From: Pedobacter steynii
Lineage (GTDB): Bacteria; Bacteroidota; Bacteroidia; Sphingobacteriales; Sphingobacteriaceae
Length of the DNA: 64,000 nucleotides
Direction of reading: 5' to 3'
Assembly: GCF_900103665.1 (NCBI RefSeq)
Contig: NZ_FNGY01000001.1
Span: 310,001 to 374,000, forward strand
Numbering within the stretch: position 1 is the first letter of the stretch; each line of letters begins with the position of its first letter. The notes under the pieces were generated by a model. The model was given only the letters and a program-made list of their open reading frames with translations, was not told where the DNA came from and did not search any database. Position numbers and translations under genes: made by a program. This document shows, piece after piece, positions 18,112 to 25,767 of the stretch.

Positions 18112-21102
18112 ATGATTATCAATTTTTTTAAAATGAAGCTGTCGAAAGTGTTATTGTTTTCTTTTGCATTTGTGGTGTCAGCGGTAAACGTTTCCGGTCA
18201 GGAGCTTGCTTACGAATTGCCGAAACATACAGCCGGTGTTAAGCAGGCTGTGATGTCTTTAAATGGCAAATGGCAGTTTCAGTTTGATGAGAAGTCCGAA
18301 TGGGATGTAATCCAGGTGCCCGGAGAAGCAGTGATGCAAGGCTATGGGATTGCCCATGACCAGTCTTTCTTTTATAAAAGGAAATTTTCTCTTCCGAATG
18401 ATTTTAGGGGAAAGAAGATTATTTTACGGTTTGAGGGGGTATATAGCCAGGCTACGCTAAGTATTAACGGAAAAGTGTTAAGGACACATAAAGGTGGCTT
18501 TTCCCGCTGGGAAACAGACATCAGCGCCTATGTTTCATTTGATAAATCGAATGAGGTATTTTTAGAAGTTCAGGACAAGCTGGATGACATTTCTTATGCC
18601 TCAGGTTATGCCCACCACCCCATTGGTGGAATTTTAAGGGATGTCACGCTTTTCGCTACAGCTGCAAATGGCATCGCTGATTTTGGGGTAGAAACAGCCT
18701 TGGATCCCGATTTTAAAGATGCAACACTCAAGCTGAGTTATGCAGCAGAAGTGGCCCCGGGAACAACGGTTCAGTATGCTTTATTTGATCAGCAGCAGAA
18801 ACAGGTTCCTCAGACTACGCGTCAATTTACCGTTAACAATGGCCAGAATATAAATAGCTTCAGGATTTCCAATCCCTTGAAATGGGATGCCGAGCACCCG
18901 AACTTATACCGCCTGGAGGTGAAGATTAAACAGGGAGGTAAGGAAACTTATTCCTTTAATAAAGAGATCGGGTTCAGGACAGTAAAGATCGTTGAAGACC
19001 AGATGCTGGTTAATGGCAGGCCTGTGAAACTGAGAGGGGCGAACCGTCATGATTTACATCCAACTTTAGGCCGTGTCAGCACGCCTTATTATGATAGTCT
19101 TGATGTGAAGCTGCTGAAAGAGTCGCATATCAATTTTATCCGTACTTCGCATTATCCGCCTTCTGAACGCTTTGTAGCGCTTTGCAACCGATACGGGATC
19201 TATGTGGAAGTAGAAACCTCAGTTTGTTTTGTAGATACCTACAGGCAAAAGAACTATGCGCCTGGGGCTACACAAAATGACCCAAACCATACCGCTCAAT
19301 ATTTAAGTCAGTGTCGTGAAATGGTGAATACTTTCAAATCTCATCCTGCAGTTGTGATCTGGTCTATTGGCAATGAGTCTCAATATGGAAGCAACTTCAG
19401 AAAAAGCTGGGATTACGTGAAAAATGCCGATCGGACGAGACCTGTCATCTGGAGTTATCCGGGGACGCAAACCAGCGATGCCAAGATCTATGAGATTTTA
19501 AGTATGCATTATCAGGATGTGAACGGGAACCTGACTCAATTTGGGAAAACGACAAAAGGGTATGAAGGACATGGAATACCTGCATTATTCGATGAATGGG
19601 CACACCCCGCATGTTATACTTATCAAACTTTAAGGGATGATCCAAACATCAGAGAGTTTTGGGGAATTTCCATGGATATGATGTGGGGACGTTTGTTCCC
19701 GACGAAAGGTGGATTGGGAGGCGCAATATGGGGATATGTGGACGAGACTTTTAACATCCCGGAGCAGTTAAAAAAAGGAACTGCTTTTTGGAATGAGTTT
19801 GCTAAAACGGCTAAGCCAGAGGGTTACCAGGGACATGCGGTAGGCTATGGAGAGTGGGGGATTGTAGATGTCTGGAGAAGGCCGAAGCCAGAGTTTTGGT
19901 CTACTAAAAAAGCACAGTCTCCGATCCGTATTTTGGAGGAAGGAAAAGTGATTAAAAACTTTAACCCAAATCAGCAAATTCAGTTTTCGGTATTTAACCG
20001 GTATGACCATACCTTCTTAAATGAAGTAAAGTTGGAATATGTGTATGAGGGCAGGAAGAAAATGATCAACCTGCCAGGCATCGAGCCACATGAGAAAGGA
20101 ACTTTTCAATTGCCTGCTGAAAACTGGAAAAAAGGGGCATCAGTTTTATTAAACTTTATTGATCGTGATGGCCAGGTGGTAGACACCTATGAGTACTTTT
20201 TTGGGGAACGTCCGGTGAGCATTCCGGTTGCTGCGCATCAGGGAGGGTTAACACTTGTTGAAAATACAGCGCAGTTTATCATCAAAGGTACTGATTTTGA
20301 AATCCCTGTGTCTAAAGAAACGGGGCTAATTGAAAATGCCAGATCAAAAGGAAAAGTCTTTATCGAAAAAGGCCCGTTTTTGAATATAGACGTGAACCTG
20401 AATCATTTGACCGGTGCTGAAGTAAGAAAAAGTGCAAATAAATTTTTAATCCATGATAAAGATTGGAAAAAGACAACACTGAGCTGCAGTATCAAAAATG
20501 GTGTAGCCTTGATTTCAATTGCAGGAACCTATCAGGGCTTGAATGTCTCTTTTGAGATTACGGTGAATCCGGAAGGGGAGCTGACCACAAATTACCGTAC
20601 CACCGGAGAGCCAAATGGATATCTGAGAGAGATTGGACTTAAATATTACATGGCAGACGATATCGACGATCTAAACTGGGAACGTGATGGGTATTGGAAT
20701 TACTACCCTGAAGGCGCATTTGCCGGAAATAAAGGGCGTGCTGCTCTTTATGAAAGTAAACAGGCTGCTTATGGAGTAAAACCTGTACAAGCTTGGAATC
20801 AGGACACACACAACTACTATTACTGGTCTGATAAAGGTGCCAGAACAGAAAAACCACTGACAAATAAAGCGAAAGGCATGAAAGAAAATGTGTATTACTA
20901 TACAATTTCGGGCGCTCAGTTGTCCCGGCTTTCAGTAGTGTCTCCACAAGCAGATATTGCTTGTCGTATCGATCGTATGGACGACAACCAACTGATCCTA
21001 TATGTCAATAACAAGTGGGATTATCCGGAAATTGCATGGGGTAACTATTGTAAAACTTTGGAAGCTTCGCCTTGCAATGGTGTCGTAACTGTCAGATTTT
21101 AG
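18112..21102 (+). CDS. Secreted glycoside hydrolase family 2 enzyme (beta-galactosidase-like)
   Basis: The 996-residue enzyme has a signal peptide best read from the second Met at 18133 (MKLSKVLLFSFAFVVSAVNV). Domains in order are: GH2 sugar-binding (SLNGKWQFQFDEKSEW), Ig-like, TIM barrel (RGANRHDLHPTLGR, FIRTSHYPPSERF), then C-terminal domains that include a segment like the small-chain domain of LacZ (DFEIPVSKETGLIENARSKG). The acid/base is expected at E422 in IGNESQYG and the nucleophile at E495 in LFDEWAHP, numbered from 18112. It stands alone opposite an AraC gene. It belongs to a different GH2 subgroup from the one at 1849, whose motifs differ around both catalytic residues. Confidence 0.9.
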   Translation: MIINFFKMKLSKVLLFSFAFVVSAVNVSGQELAYELPKHTAGVKQAVMSLNGKWQFQFDEKSEWDVIQVPGEAVMQGYGIAHDQSFFYKRKFSLPNDFRGKKIILRFEGVYSQATLSINGKVLRTHKGGFSRWETDISAYVSFDKSNEVFLEVQDKLDDISYASGYAHHPIGGILRDVTLFATAANGIADFGVETALDPDFKDATLKLSYAAEVAPGTTVQYALFDQQQKQVPQTTRQFTVNNGQNINSFRISNPLKWDAEHPNLYRLEVKIKQGGKETYSFNKEIGFRTVKIVEDQMLVNGRPVKLRGANRHDLHPTLGRVSTPYYDSLDVKLLKESHINFIRTSHYPPSERFVALCNRYGIYVEVETSVCFVDTYRQKNYAPGATQNDPNHTAQYLSQCREMVNTFKSHPAVVIWSIGNESQYGSNFRKSWDYVKNADRTRPVIWSYPGTQTSDAKIYEILSMHYQDVNGNLTQFGKTTKGYEGHGIPALFDEWAHPACYTYQTLRDDPNIREFWGISMDMMWGRLFPTKGGLGGAIWGYVDETFNIPEQLKKGTAFWNEFAKTAKPEGYQGHAVGYGEWGIVDVWRRPKPEFWSTKKAQSPIRILEEGKVIKNFNPNQQIQFSVFNRYDHTFLNEVKLEYVYEGRKKMINLPGIEPHEKGTFQLPAENWKKGASVLLNFIDRDGQVVDTYEYFFGERPVSIPVAAHQGGLTLVENTAQFIIKGTDFEIPVSKETGLIENARSKGKVFIEKGPFLNIDVNLNHLTGAEVRKSANKFLIHDKDWKKTTLSCSIKNGVALISIAGTYQGLNVSFEITVNPEGELTTNYRTTGEPNGYLREIGLKYYMADDIDDLNWERDGYWNYYPEGAFAGNKGRAALYESKQAAYGVKPVQAWNQDTHNYYYWSDKGARTEKPLTNKAKGMKENVYYYTISGAQLSRLSVVSPQADIACRIDRMDDNQLILYVNNKWDYPEIAWGNYCKTLEASPCNGVVTVRF

Positions 21103-21120
21103 TATCAAAAAGATGAAGGT

Positions 21121-21146
21121 CATCGCAGGGGTTCATCCCGGCGATG
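21121..21146. other. Hairpin after the second GH2 gene
   Basis: CATCGC (21121-21126) pairs with GCGATG (21141-21146), with inner GGG/CCC pairs. It could be a weak terminator or 3'-end structure for the GH2 mRNA; no T-tract follows. Confidence 0.35.
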
Positions 21147-21213
21147 GATTTCCGGAGCTTCAGGATCATGATTTTACCTCTCTGGAAACAAGGACCTGAC
21201 CGCTTGCAGGAAA

Positions 21214-21686
21214 GCCCGTTTTTACCTTGGTTTTTACGCGTTGCTTACCCGCCTTTAACAGGCTTTCAAGCGGGTGTGCACCGAGTATAGACCGAGTATA
21301 GAGCCTGGTTAGAACGCGTATAGGTAAAATACGGTATTTTGCTGTTCCGAAGCTGTCTTTTGGCTTCTCAGCAGCGACATTTTACTGCTTATTCCGGATA
21401 TAGGTTTACAAAAAATGCCCCTGTTTTTTTCTTTATTCCTATAGGCGCTTTACATACAGTCTAATATGGGTTTCATTTTACACCTCCGTATACGCTTCGT
21501 ATACGCTCCTTAATGAGTCTTTACCTGGAAGGTTATTGAAAGGTAATTGGGAGGTTATTGAAAGGATAAAATAACCTTTGAACTACTTCGAACAACTTCC
21601 GAATTACCTTCCAACAGCCTTCCAACCTAAGAGCGTAATAGGAGCGTATTAGGAGACTTCCAGGCGCCAATAAGAACTCTATATCC
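21214..21686. repeat. Degenerate 11-nt periodic repeat array in a gene-free tract
   Basis: The tract reads in one constant 11-nt phase. ACCGAGTATAG occurs twice in tandem (21280 and 21291), then AGCCTGGTTAG and AACGCGTATAG follow. At 21533-21565 there are TTATTGAAAGG, TAATTGGGAGG and TTATTGAAAGG. At 21489 and 21500 there are TATACGCTTCG and TATACGCTCCT. At 21632 and 21643 there are AGCGTAATAGG and AGCGTATTAGG. Units drift in sequence but keep the spacing for about 43 units. Eleven is not a multiple of three and no open frame of gene quality runs through it. The surrounding 21103-21894 contains no supported gene. Confidence 0.75.
21440..21672. repeat. Long imperfect palindrome (about 233 bp) within the 11-nt array
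   Basis: The left side (TATAGGCGC at 21440, the GTATACGCT units at 21488-21507, and GGAAGGTTATTGAAAGGTAA from 21527) is an imperfect reverse complement of the right side (TTACCTTCCAACAGCCTTCC ending at 21623, the AGCGTAATAGG units at 21632-21653, and GGCGCCAATA at 21663). The inner 97-bp palindrome (21527-21623) is the best matched; several differences would be G-U pairs in one RNA orientation. Confidence 0.7.
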
Positions 21687-21790
21687 AATGCGGTCGATTC
21701 GACCCTCAGTCCCTAAAATACCCCCAATAAATTTGAGAAAATAATCTTTTGCTTTACGGTTTCCCGTAAGGAAAGCCTGCTGTTGCTATA

Positions 21791-21798
21791 TACTTTTG
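21791..21798 (+). promoter_or_regulatory. Candidate -7 element TACTTTTG
   Basis: It is a TAnnTTTG match about 97 bp before the ATG at 21895. It is the only clear promoter-like element upstream of the small-gene group and possibly of the large operon at 22731. Confidence 0.35.
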
Positions 21799-21894
21799 AA
21801 GTGTTGAAACATTAAACATTAGGTGAGAAAGAGATGTAAATGAAAAGAGAAGCCCTGGATATGTAAATCATAAACACTCAAAAATAAAGACATC

Positions 21895-22128
21895 ATGGAA
21901 TACAAAGTAGTGCCATTTATCGCAACGCTAAATCAGCAAAAGGAAACAAGTGATACTGTTGCTGATCAATTGGAAAAGGTAATAAAACTGGCCAATCTTA
22001 AAGGTTGGGAATATGTCCGGTTGGAAAGTGTATCGACTTACGTACAAGCCGAGTCGGGCTGCTTTGGATTTGGAGGAAAACCTGGTTATGTATCATCCTA
22101 CCAGATGGTTGTTTTCAGTAAAAGCTAA
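21895..22128 (+). CDS. Small DUF4177-like protein
   Basis: The 77-residue protein fits the small beta-alpha-beta DUF4177 pattern: YKVVPFIATL at the N-terminus, then VADQLEKVIKLANLKGWEYV, and a C-terminal strand SSYQMVVFSKS. No signal peptide or membrane segment is seen. It lies 2 bp before the YidD-like gene, so the two are co-transcribed. Its function is unknown in the family. Confidence 0.7.
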   Translation: MEYKVVPFIATLNQQKETSDTVADQLEKVIKLANLKGWEYVRLESVSTYVQAESGCFGFGGKPGYVSSYQMVVFSKS

Positions 22129-22130
22129 CC

Positions 22131-22412
22131 ATGAAAATCTCGCTTCTTTTATTGATTCGCTTTTACTGGGCAGTCATTCCTAAAGGCAAATGGCGCAAGT
22201 GCATATTCAGAACCAGTTGCTCTCAATATGTCTACCAAATCACAAAAACTGAAGGCCTCTGTAAAGGACTACTGGCATTAAAATACAGATTTCAACACTG
22301 CAGAGGCGGATTTCACATTTTTGAGAATCCTATTGACGGGCGTAAAAATATGATTTTATCGAACGCTCAGATCCTTACAGAAGAGGAGATCGCAGAAAGG
22401 TTGATCAGATGA
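22131..22412 (+). CDS. yidD: YidD-like membrane protein insertion efficiency factor
   Basis: The 93-residue protein shows the YidD signature: LLIRFYWAVIPKGKWRKC, CIFRTSCSQYVYQ, then GLCKGLLALKYRFQHCRGGF. YidD is a small inner-membrane-associated protein that helps YidC insert proteins. Members normally lie between rnpA and yidC. Here it sits between a DUF4177-like gene and a small secreted protein gene, and carries an extra C-terminal stretch (ILTEEEIAERLIR). It may be a second, accessory copy. Confidence 0.75.
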   Translation: MKISLLLLIRFYWAVIPKGKWRKCIFRTSCSQYVYQITKTEGLCKGLLALKYRFQHCRGGFHIFENPIDGRKNMILSNAQILTEEEIAERLIR

Positions 22413-22448
22413 GATCAAAGTACAGGGATAGAATTTAAATAATTGTCT

Positions 22449-22661
22449 ATGAAGATAACTTTACTACTCGGATTTATTTTCTTGAATAACGTTGTATGCA
22501 CAGACGCCAATACCGTATACATCTGCGATAGCGGTACCGGAAAAAGATACCACCATACTGCAGATTGCAGGGGCCTGAATAACTGCCAGCACAAGGTGAT
22601 AAAAACAACCCTCGAAATCGCCAAAAGTAAGGGAAAAACACTATGCGGCTGGGAAGATTAA
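22449..22661 (+). CDS. Small secreted Cys-rich protein
   Basis: The 70-residue product starts with a signal peptide (MKITLLLGFIFLNNVVCTD). The mature part, VYICDSGTGKRYHHTADCRG and then LNNCQHKVIKTTLEIAKSKG ending LCGWED, has evenly spaced Cys and His that suggest disulfides or metal binding. ATG 22449 is preferred over TTG 22443. Similar tiny proteins are known in Bacteroidota, but I recall no function. Confidence 0.65.
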   Translation: MKITLLLGFIFLNNVVCTDANTVYICDSGTGKRYHHTADCRGLNNCQHKVIKTTLEIAKSKGKTLCGWED

Positions 22662-22662
22662 T

Positions 22663-22685
22663 CCCGAGCTGAGCAATATTTCGGG
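22663..22685. other. Short hairpin before the large operon
   Basis: CCCGA (22663-22667) pairs with TCGGG (22681-22685), followed by CGGCATTTT. It is a possible weak terminator or attenuator separating the small genes from the operon at 22731. Confidence 0.3.
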
Positions 22686-22730
22686 CGGCATTTTCTATAA
22701 AGAGTTTCAAATTATTAAATAAAAATTCAA

Positions 22731-23837
22731 ATGGATTTTAAAGATCAGATTGCACAGTTAGCATCTCGTGTAGAGAAGATGTTACCTCAAATACAAACAG
22801 AAGAAGCGACAAAAAATGCTTTGGTGATGCCATTTATTCAGATCATGGGATATGATGTTTTCAATCCTTTTGAGGTGAACCCGGAATTCATTGCGGATTT
22901 GGGGATTAAAAAAGGGGAGAAGGTAGATTACGCGATTATGAAAGATGGGGAGCCCACCATATTAATCGAATGTAAACACCATCAGGAGAATTTGGACCCG
23001 CACAATTCTCAGTTGTTCAGGTATTTTCATACCACCAAAGCTAAGTTCGGCCTGTTAACCAATGGTTTGGTATACCGTTTTTATACCGACCTCGTGGAAA
23101 AGAACAAAATGGATGGTACACCATTCTTTGAATTCAAATTAACGGAAATCAAGGATGCGGAAATTGCGGAATTGAAAAAGTTTCACAAGTCTTATTTTGA
23201 TGTAGAGAGCATTACAAATACCGCGAGCGAGCTAAAATACCTGAACGAATTGAAAAGCCTCCTTCATAAAGAGATCGCCGATCCTTCCGATGGCTTTATC
23301 AGTTTCTTTACAAAGCAGGTTTATCCAAAGGTGATTACTGCGAAGGTTAAAGAACAATTTGCACCGATTATTAAACGCTCCTTTAATCAGCTCATCAGCG
23401 ATGCAATTAATGAGCGCCTGAAATCCGCGCTAAATCAGGAAAAGGAAAAAGACGCCTCAGAAGCCATTAAAATCGAAGAAACCATAAATGCCGAACCTGA
23501 ATCTGGAATTGTAACCACAGAAGAGGAGATCGAAGGATTCTTTATCGTAAAATCCATGCTTAGAGAAACGATCGATTCCAAAAGGATTACCTACAGAGAT
23601 GCCCTTTCCTATTTCGCGATTCTGCTGGACGACAATAACCGTAAGACCATTTGCCGCTTATACCTGAATACCAAAAAATACCTGGCGGTGCTCGATGAGC
23701 ATAAAAAAGAAACGAAGTACGAATTGCAGTCGCTCGATGATTTATACCATCATGCAGGCATCTTGAACGGAGTTCTTGCGCGACTGGAAGCGGTGAAAGT
23801 TAACGACCTGAATCCATCATTAAATAACGCCAATTAA
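22731..23837 (+). CDS. HsdR N-terminal-like PD-(D/E)XK nuclease domain protein
   Basis: The 368-residue cytoplasmic protein has the type I restriction enzyme R-subunit N-terminal fold: EEATKNALVMPFIQIMGYDV, then KVDYAIMKDGEPTILIECKH. D66, E80 and K82 form a complete PD-(D/E)XK set. There is no helicase motor, and no hsdM or hsdS nearby. The C-terminal half is helical and unassigned, with EEIEGFFIVKSMLRETI and YRDALSYFAILLDDNNRKTI. It lies 12 bp before the vWA-like lipoprotein gene and appears to be the first gene of the operon running to 34922. Stand-alone HSDR_N proteins are widespread and their role is unclear. Confidence 0.75.
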   Translation: MDFKDQIAQLASRVEKMLPQIQTEEATKNALVMPFIQIMGYDVFNPFEVNPEFIADLGIKKGEKVDYAIMKDGEPTILIECKHHQENLDPHNSQLFRYFHTTKAKFGLLTNGLVYRFYTDLVEKNKMDGTPFFEFKLTEIKDAEIAELKKFHKSYFDVESITNTASELKYLNELKSLLHKEIADPSDGFISFFTKQVYPKVITAKVKEQFAPIIKRSFNQLISDAINERLKSALNQEKEKDASEAIKIEETINAEPESGIVTTEEEIEGFFIVKSMLRETIDSKRITYRDALSYFAILLDDNNRKTICRLYLNTKKYLAVLDEHKKETKYELQSLDDLYHHAGILNGVLARLEAVKVNDLNPSLNNAN

Positions 23838-23849
23838 AACTTATAGATT

Positions 23850-25388
23850 ATGAATATAGTTAAGAACCTGGGTTTCCTCAGGATCACAGGAACATTTGGA
23901 TTGTTGATCATCCTGTCTGCTTGCAATAACAATAAAAACACGTCGGCAACTGATCCATTTGCTAAGGTAAACCTGTATGATCAGGAGTTAGGCAAACGAA
24001 TAGAGGCCTATGATCAAACCATCGCTCCGAACAATGCCAATTCAAAAAGTGGTAATCCGGCCTTATATATTGATTTCTCATCTGGCATCAATAAAGCATT
24101 TGCGGAACCAGGGATTAAAGAAATGATGAACACTTGTTTCAATACTGTTTTGGCTCAAAAGTTTGATGTCTATAAGCTTGGTTCAAATCAGATTACACTT
24201 TTAAACATTGCGAATACCACTGAATTAGGTCAGCAGGTAAGTGACCCGGCCCAATACGGCGACATTTGGGCCCCGATCCAGTCGGCGGTTGAAAAAATTG
24301 TAGCCGGCAATAATGACGCGTTATTAATTACTGATTTTGAAGAATGGCAAAAGAACATTGAGGTTACCCGTACTGCTTTTCTGAAAATTCCTTTCTCCCA
24401 ATGGCTGGAAAAAGGAAATACCATCCATTTCTTTATCGCAGATTACAAGGAAGGTCCTGTTGATAAACACCTTTATTTCACCGTTTTCAATTGTGGCAAT
24501 CCAAATGAATCCAGCATGATTTCAAAACTGGAATCTAAACTGGAACCCTTTACCACAAGGTTTGATTTATCCAATAAATCCTATAAACTGCGTACCGGTT
24601 ACCCAGGAGAGAAGTCGGGCGGTATATTTTACGACCCAAGTGGTAAAAAAGATAACGATAAGAATGTCCTGGATTTAAAGGATAGCTATGTAAACGGGCT
24701 TAAAAAAGGGAATCATTTCGAATTTTATCCTTTAGGTGTAGATTGGAATACCATCGATAAACTTCATGCCAGCTACGCCAGTCAGCAGCAGTTTAACGAC
24801 TTCTTTAGAAAGCTATATATTGATTTAAGCAATGAGGATAGCTATTCATTTGGTGATTTTGATGTAAAAGTCTCCGATGTAAGCACTGATTTTGAAAATT
24901 TTGCTAAAACTGAAGAAGCTAAGAAACACCGGCCAAAATTAACTAAAGGAGCCGATGGGGAGGCGAAGTTTGCTGATCAGGAAACCGATGATATTGCAAC
25001 GGCATGTTATGATACCAATGGAAAAATAAAAGAACAATGGATCTATAAATCAACACCTGCTATTCCTGTAAATGAGGTTTTTACTTTTAACAAGTCCCTG
25101 TTTAACAACACCAAAACATCCGATACTAAAAACGTAGAGTTTGGTGTGTCTTTCGATCCCAGGTTCAGCCTGAAAAACATTCCAAATCCGAAGGGTTTAC
25201 TGAAGGTCGACCTGCTGTTGAATACCGCTACGCCTAATCTTGCGGGCGAAAAGCTTTCCAAGCTCCAATGGGTTAATGCTAAAGGTACGGCGAACACCGC
25301 ATTGTACGAGTCTGTCAAAAACACCTTACAAGAGCTCAAGCCAGCTCATAAAGTCATCTATTCCTACTACATCAAAACTCAACAATAA
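23850..25388 (+). CDS. Lipoprotein with a vWA-like domain
   Basis: The 512-residue protein has a lipoprotein signal with lipobox LSAC (Cys25). ALYIDFSSGINKAF (D75, S77, S78) resembles the DxSxS metal-site strand of von Willebrand A domains, and ALLITDFEEW (D162) fits the later strand ending in Asp. The middle part (LRTGYPGEKSGGIFYDPSGK) and the C-terminal beta-rich part are unassigned. A vWA lipoprotein beside tubulin-like and OmpA-like genes fits an envelope anchor of the same complex. The vWA call rests on motif shape only. Confidence 0.6.
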   Translation: MNIVKNLGFLRITGTFGLLIILSACNNNKNTSATDPFAKVNLYDQELGKRIEAYDQTIAPNNANSKSGNPALYIDFSSGINKAFAEPGIKEMMNTCFNTVLAQKFDVYKLGSNQITLLNIANTTELGQQVSDPAQYGDIWAPIQSAVEKIVAGNNDALLITDFEEWQKNIEVTRTAFLKIPFSQWLEKGNTIHFFIADYKEGPVDKHLYFTVFNCGNPNESSMISKLESKLEPFTTRFDLSNKSYKLRTGYPGEKSGGIFYDPSGKKDNDKNVLDLKDSYVNGLKKGNHFEFYPLGVDWNTIDKLHASYASQQQFNDFFRKLYIDLSNEDSYSFGDFDVKVSDVSTDFENFAKTEEAKKHRPKLTKGADGEAKFADQETDDIATACYDTNGKIKEQWIYKSTPAIPVNEVFTFNKSLFNNTKTSDTKNVEFGVSFDPRFSLKNIPNPKGLLKVDLLLNTATPNLAGEKLSKLQWVNAKGTANTALYESVKNTLQELKPAHKVIYSYYIKTQQ

Positions 25389-25415
25389 TTAACTGTCATC
25401 TCTAATCAAAAAAAA

Positions 25416-25754
25416 ATGGAATCTACATCAGCTTACTTCATCTCTATCGTTACTGCTTTAATTTTTCTGCTGCTGGCAGCGATCATTGCCAATGCCATAA
25501 AATTTGAGGGTGGCAGTCATCCCAAAGACCCACAATCACGGAAAACCTGGTTCTGGATTTTAGCCATCCTAAATCCGGCAATAGGCTTTTTACTGGGCTA
25601 TTTTGTATTCAAGCCTGAGGCAAATGTGATGGTCGTAAATAATTATGTAAATGCTTTAAGCATAGGAACAGTAATCGGATTTGTGCTGTATCTCCTTCTG
25701 GGCTTCATCCTGAGTAAAGTATTTGCCAACGGCAAAATTGGTCACTGGTTTTAA
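25416..25754 (+). CDS. Small integral membrane protein
   Basis: The 112-residue product has three hydrophobic segments: YFISIVTALIFLLLAAIIA, WFWILAILNPAIGFLLGYFV and GTVIGFVLYLLLGFILS. A short loop between the first two carries HPKDPQSRKT. It lies 27 bp after the lipoprotein gene and 13 bp before the tubulin-like gene. It is probably an inner-membrane element of the complex; no family is recognised. Confidence 0.7.
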   Translation: MESTSAYFISIVTALIFLLLAAIIANAIKFEGGSHPKDPQSRKTWFWILAILNPAIGFLLGYFVFKPEANVMVVNNYVNALSIGTVIGFVLYLLLGFILSKVFANGKIGHWF

Positions 25755-25767
25755 ATTCTAAATTTCA

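Noticed and set aside
17925..18122. 66-residue N-terminal extension of the AraC gene
   Set aside because: It would overlap the divergent GH2 start and cover a -7 candidate, and it does not look like a regulator domain.
21214..21686. CRISPR array
   Set aside because: Units are 11 nt with no constant repeat and no spacers, and no cas gene is nearby.
21692..21704. tRNA T-arm-like GGTCGATTCGACC
   Set aside because: It is a small hairpin with a 3-nt loop; no cloverleaf or acceptor stem can be built around it.
22731..23837. Type I restriction-modification system
   Set aside because: Only the HsdR N-terminal domain is present; helicase, methylase and specificity subunits are missing.
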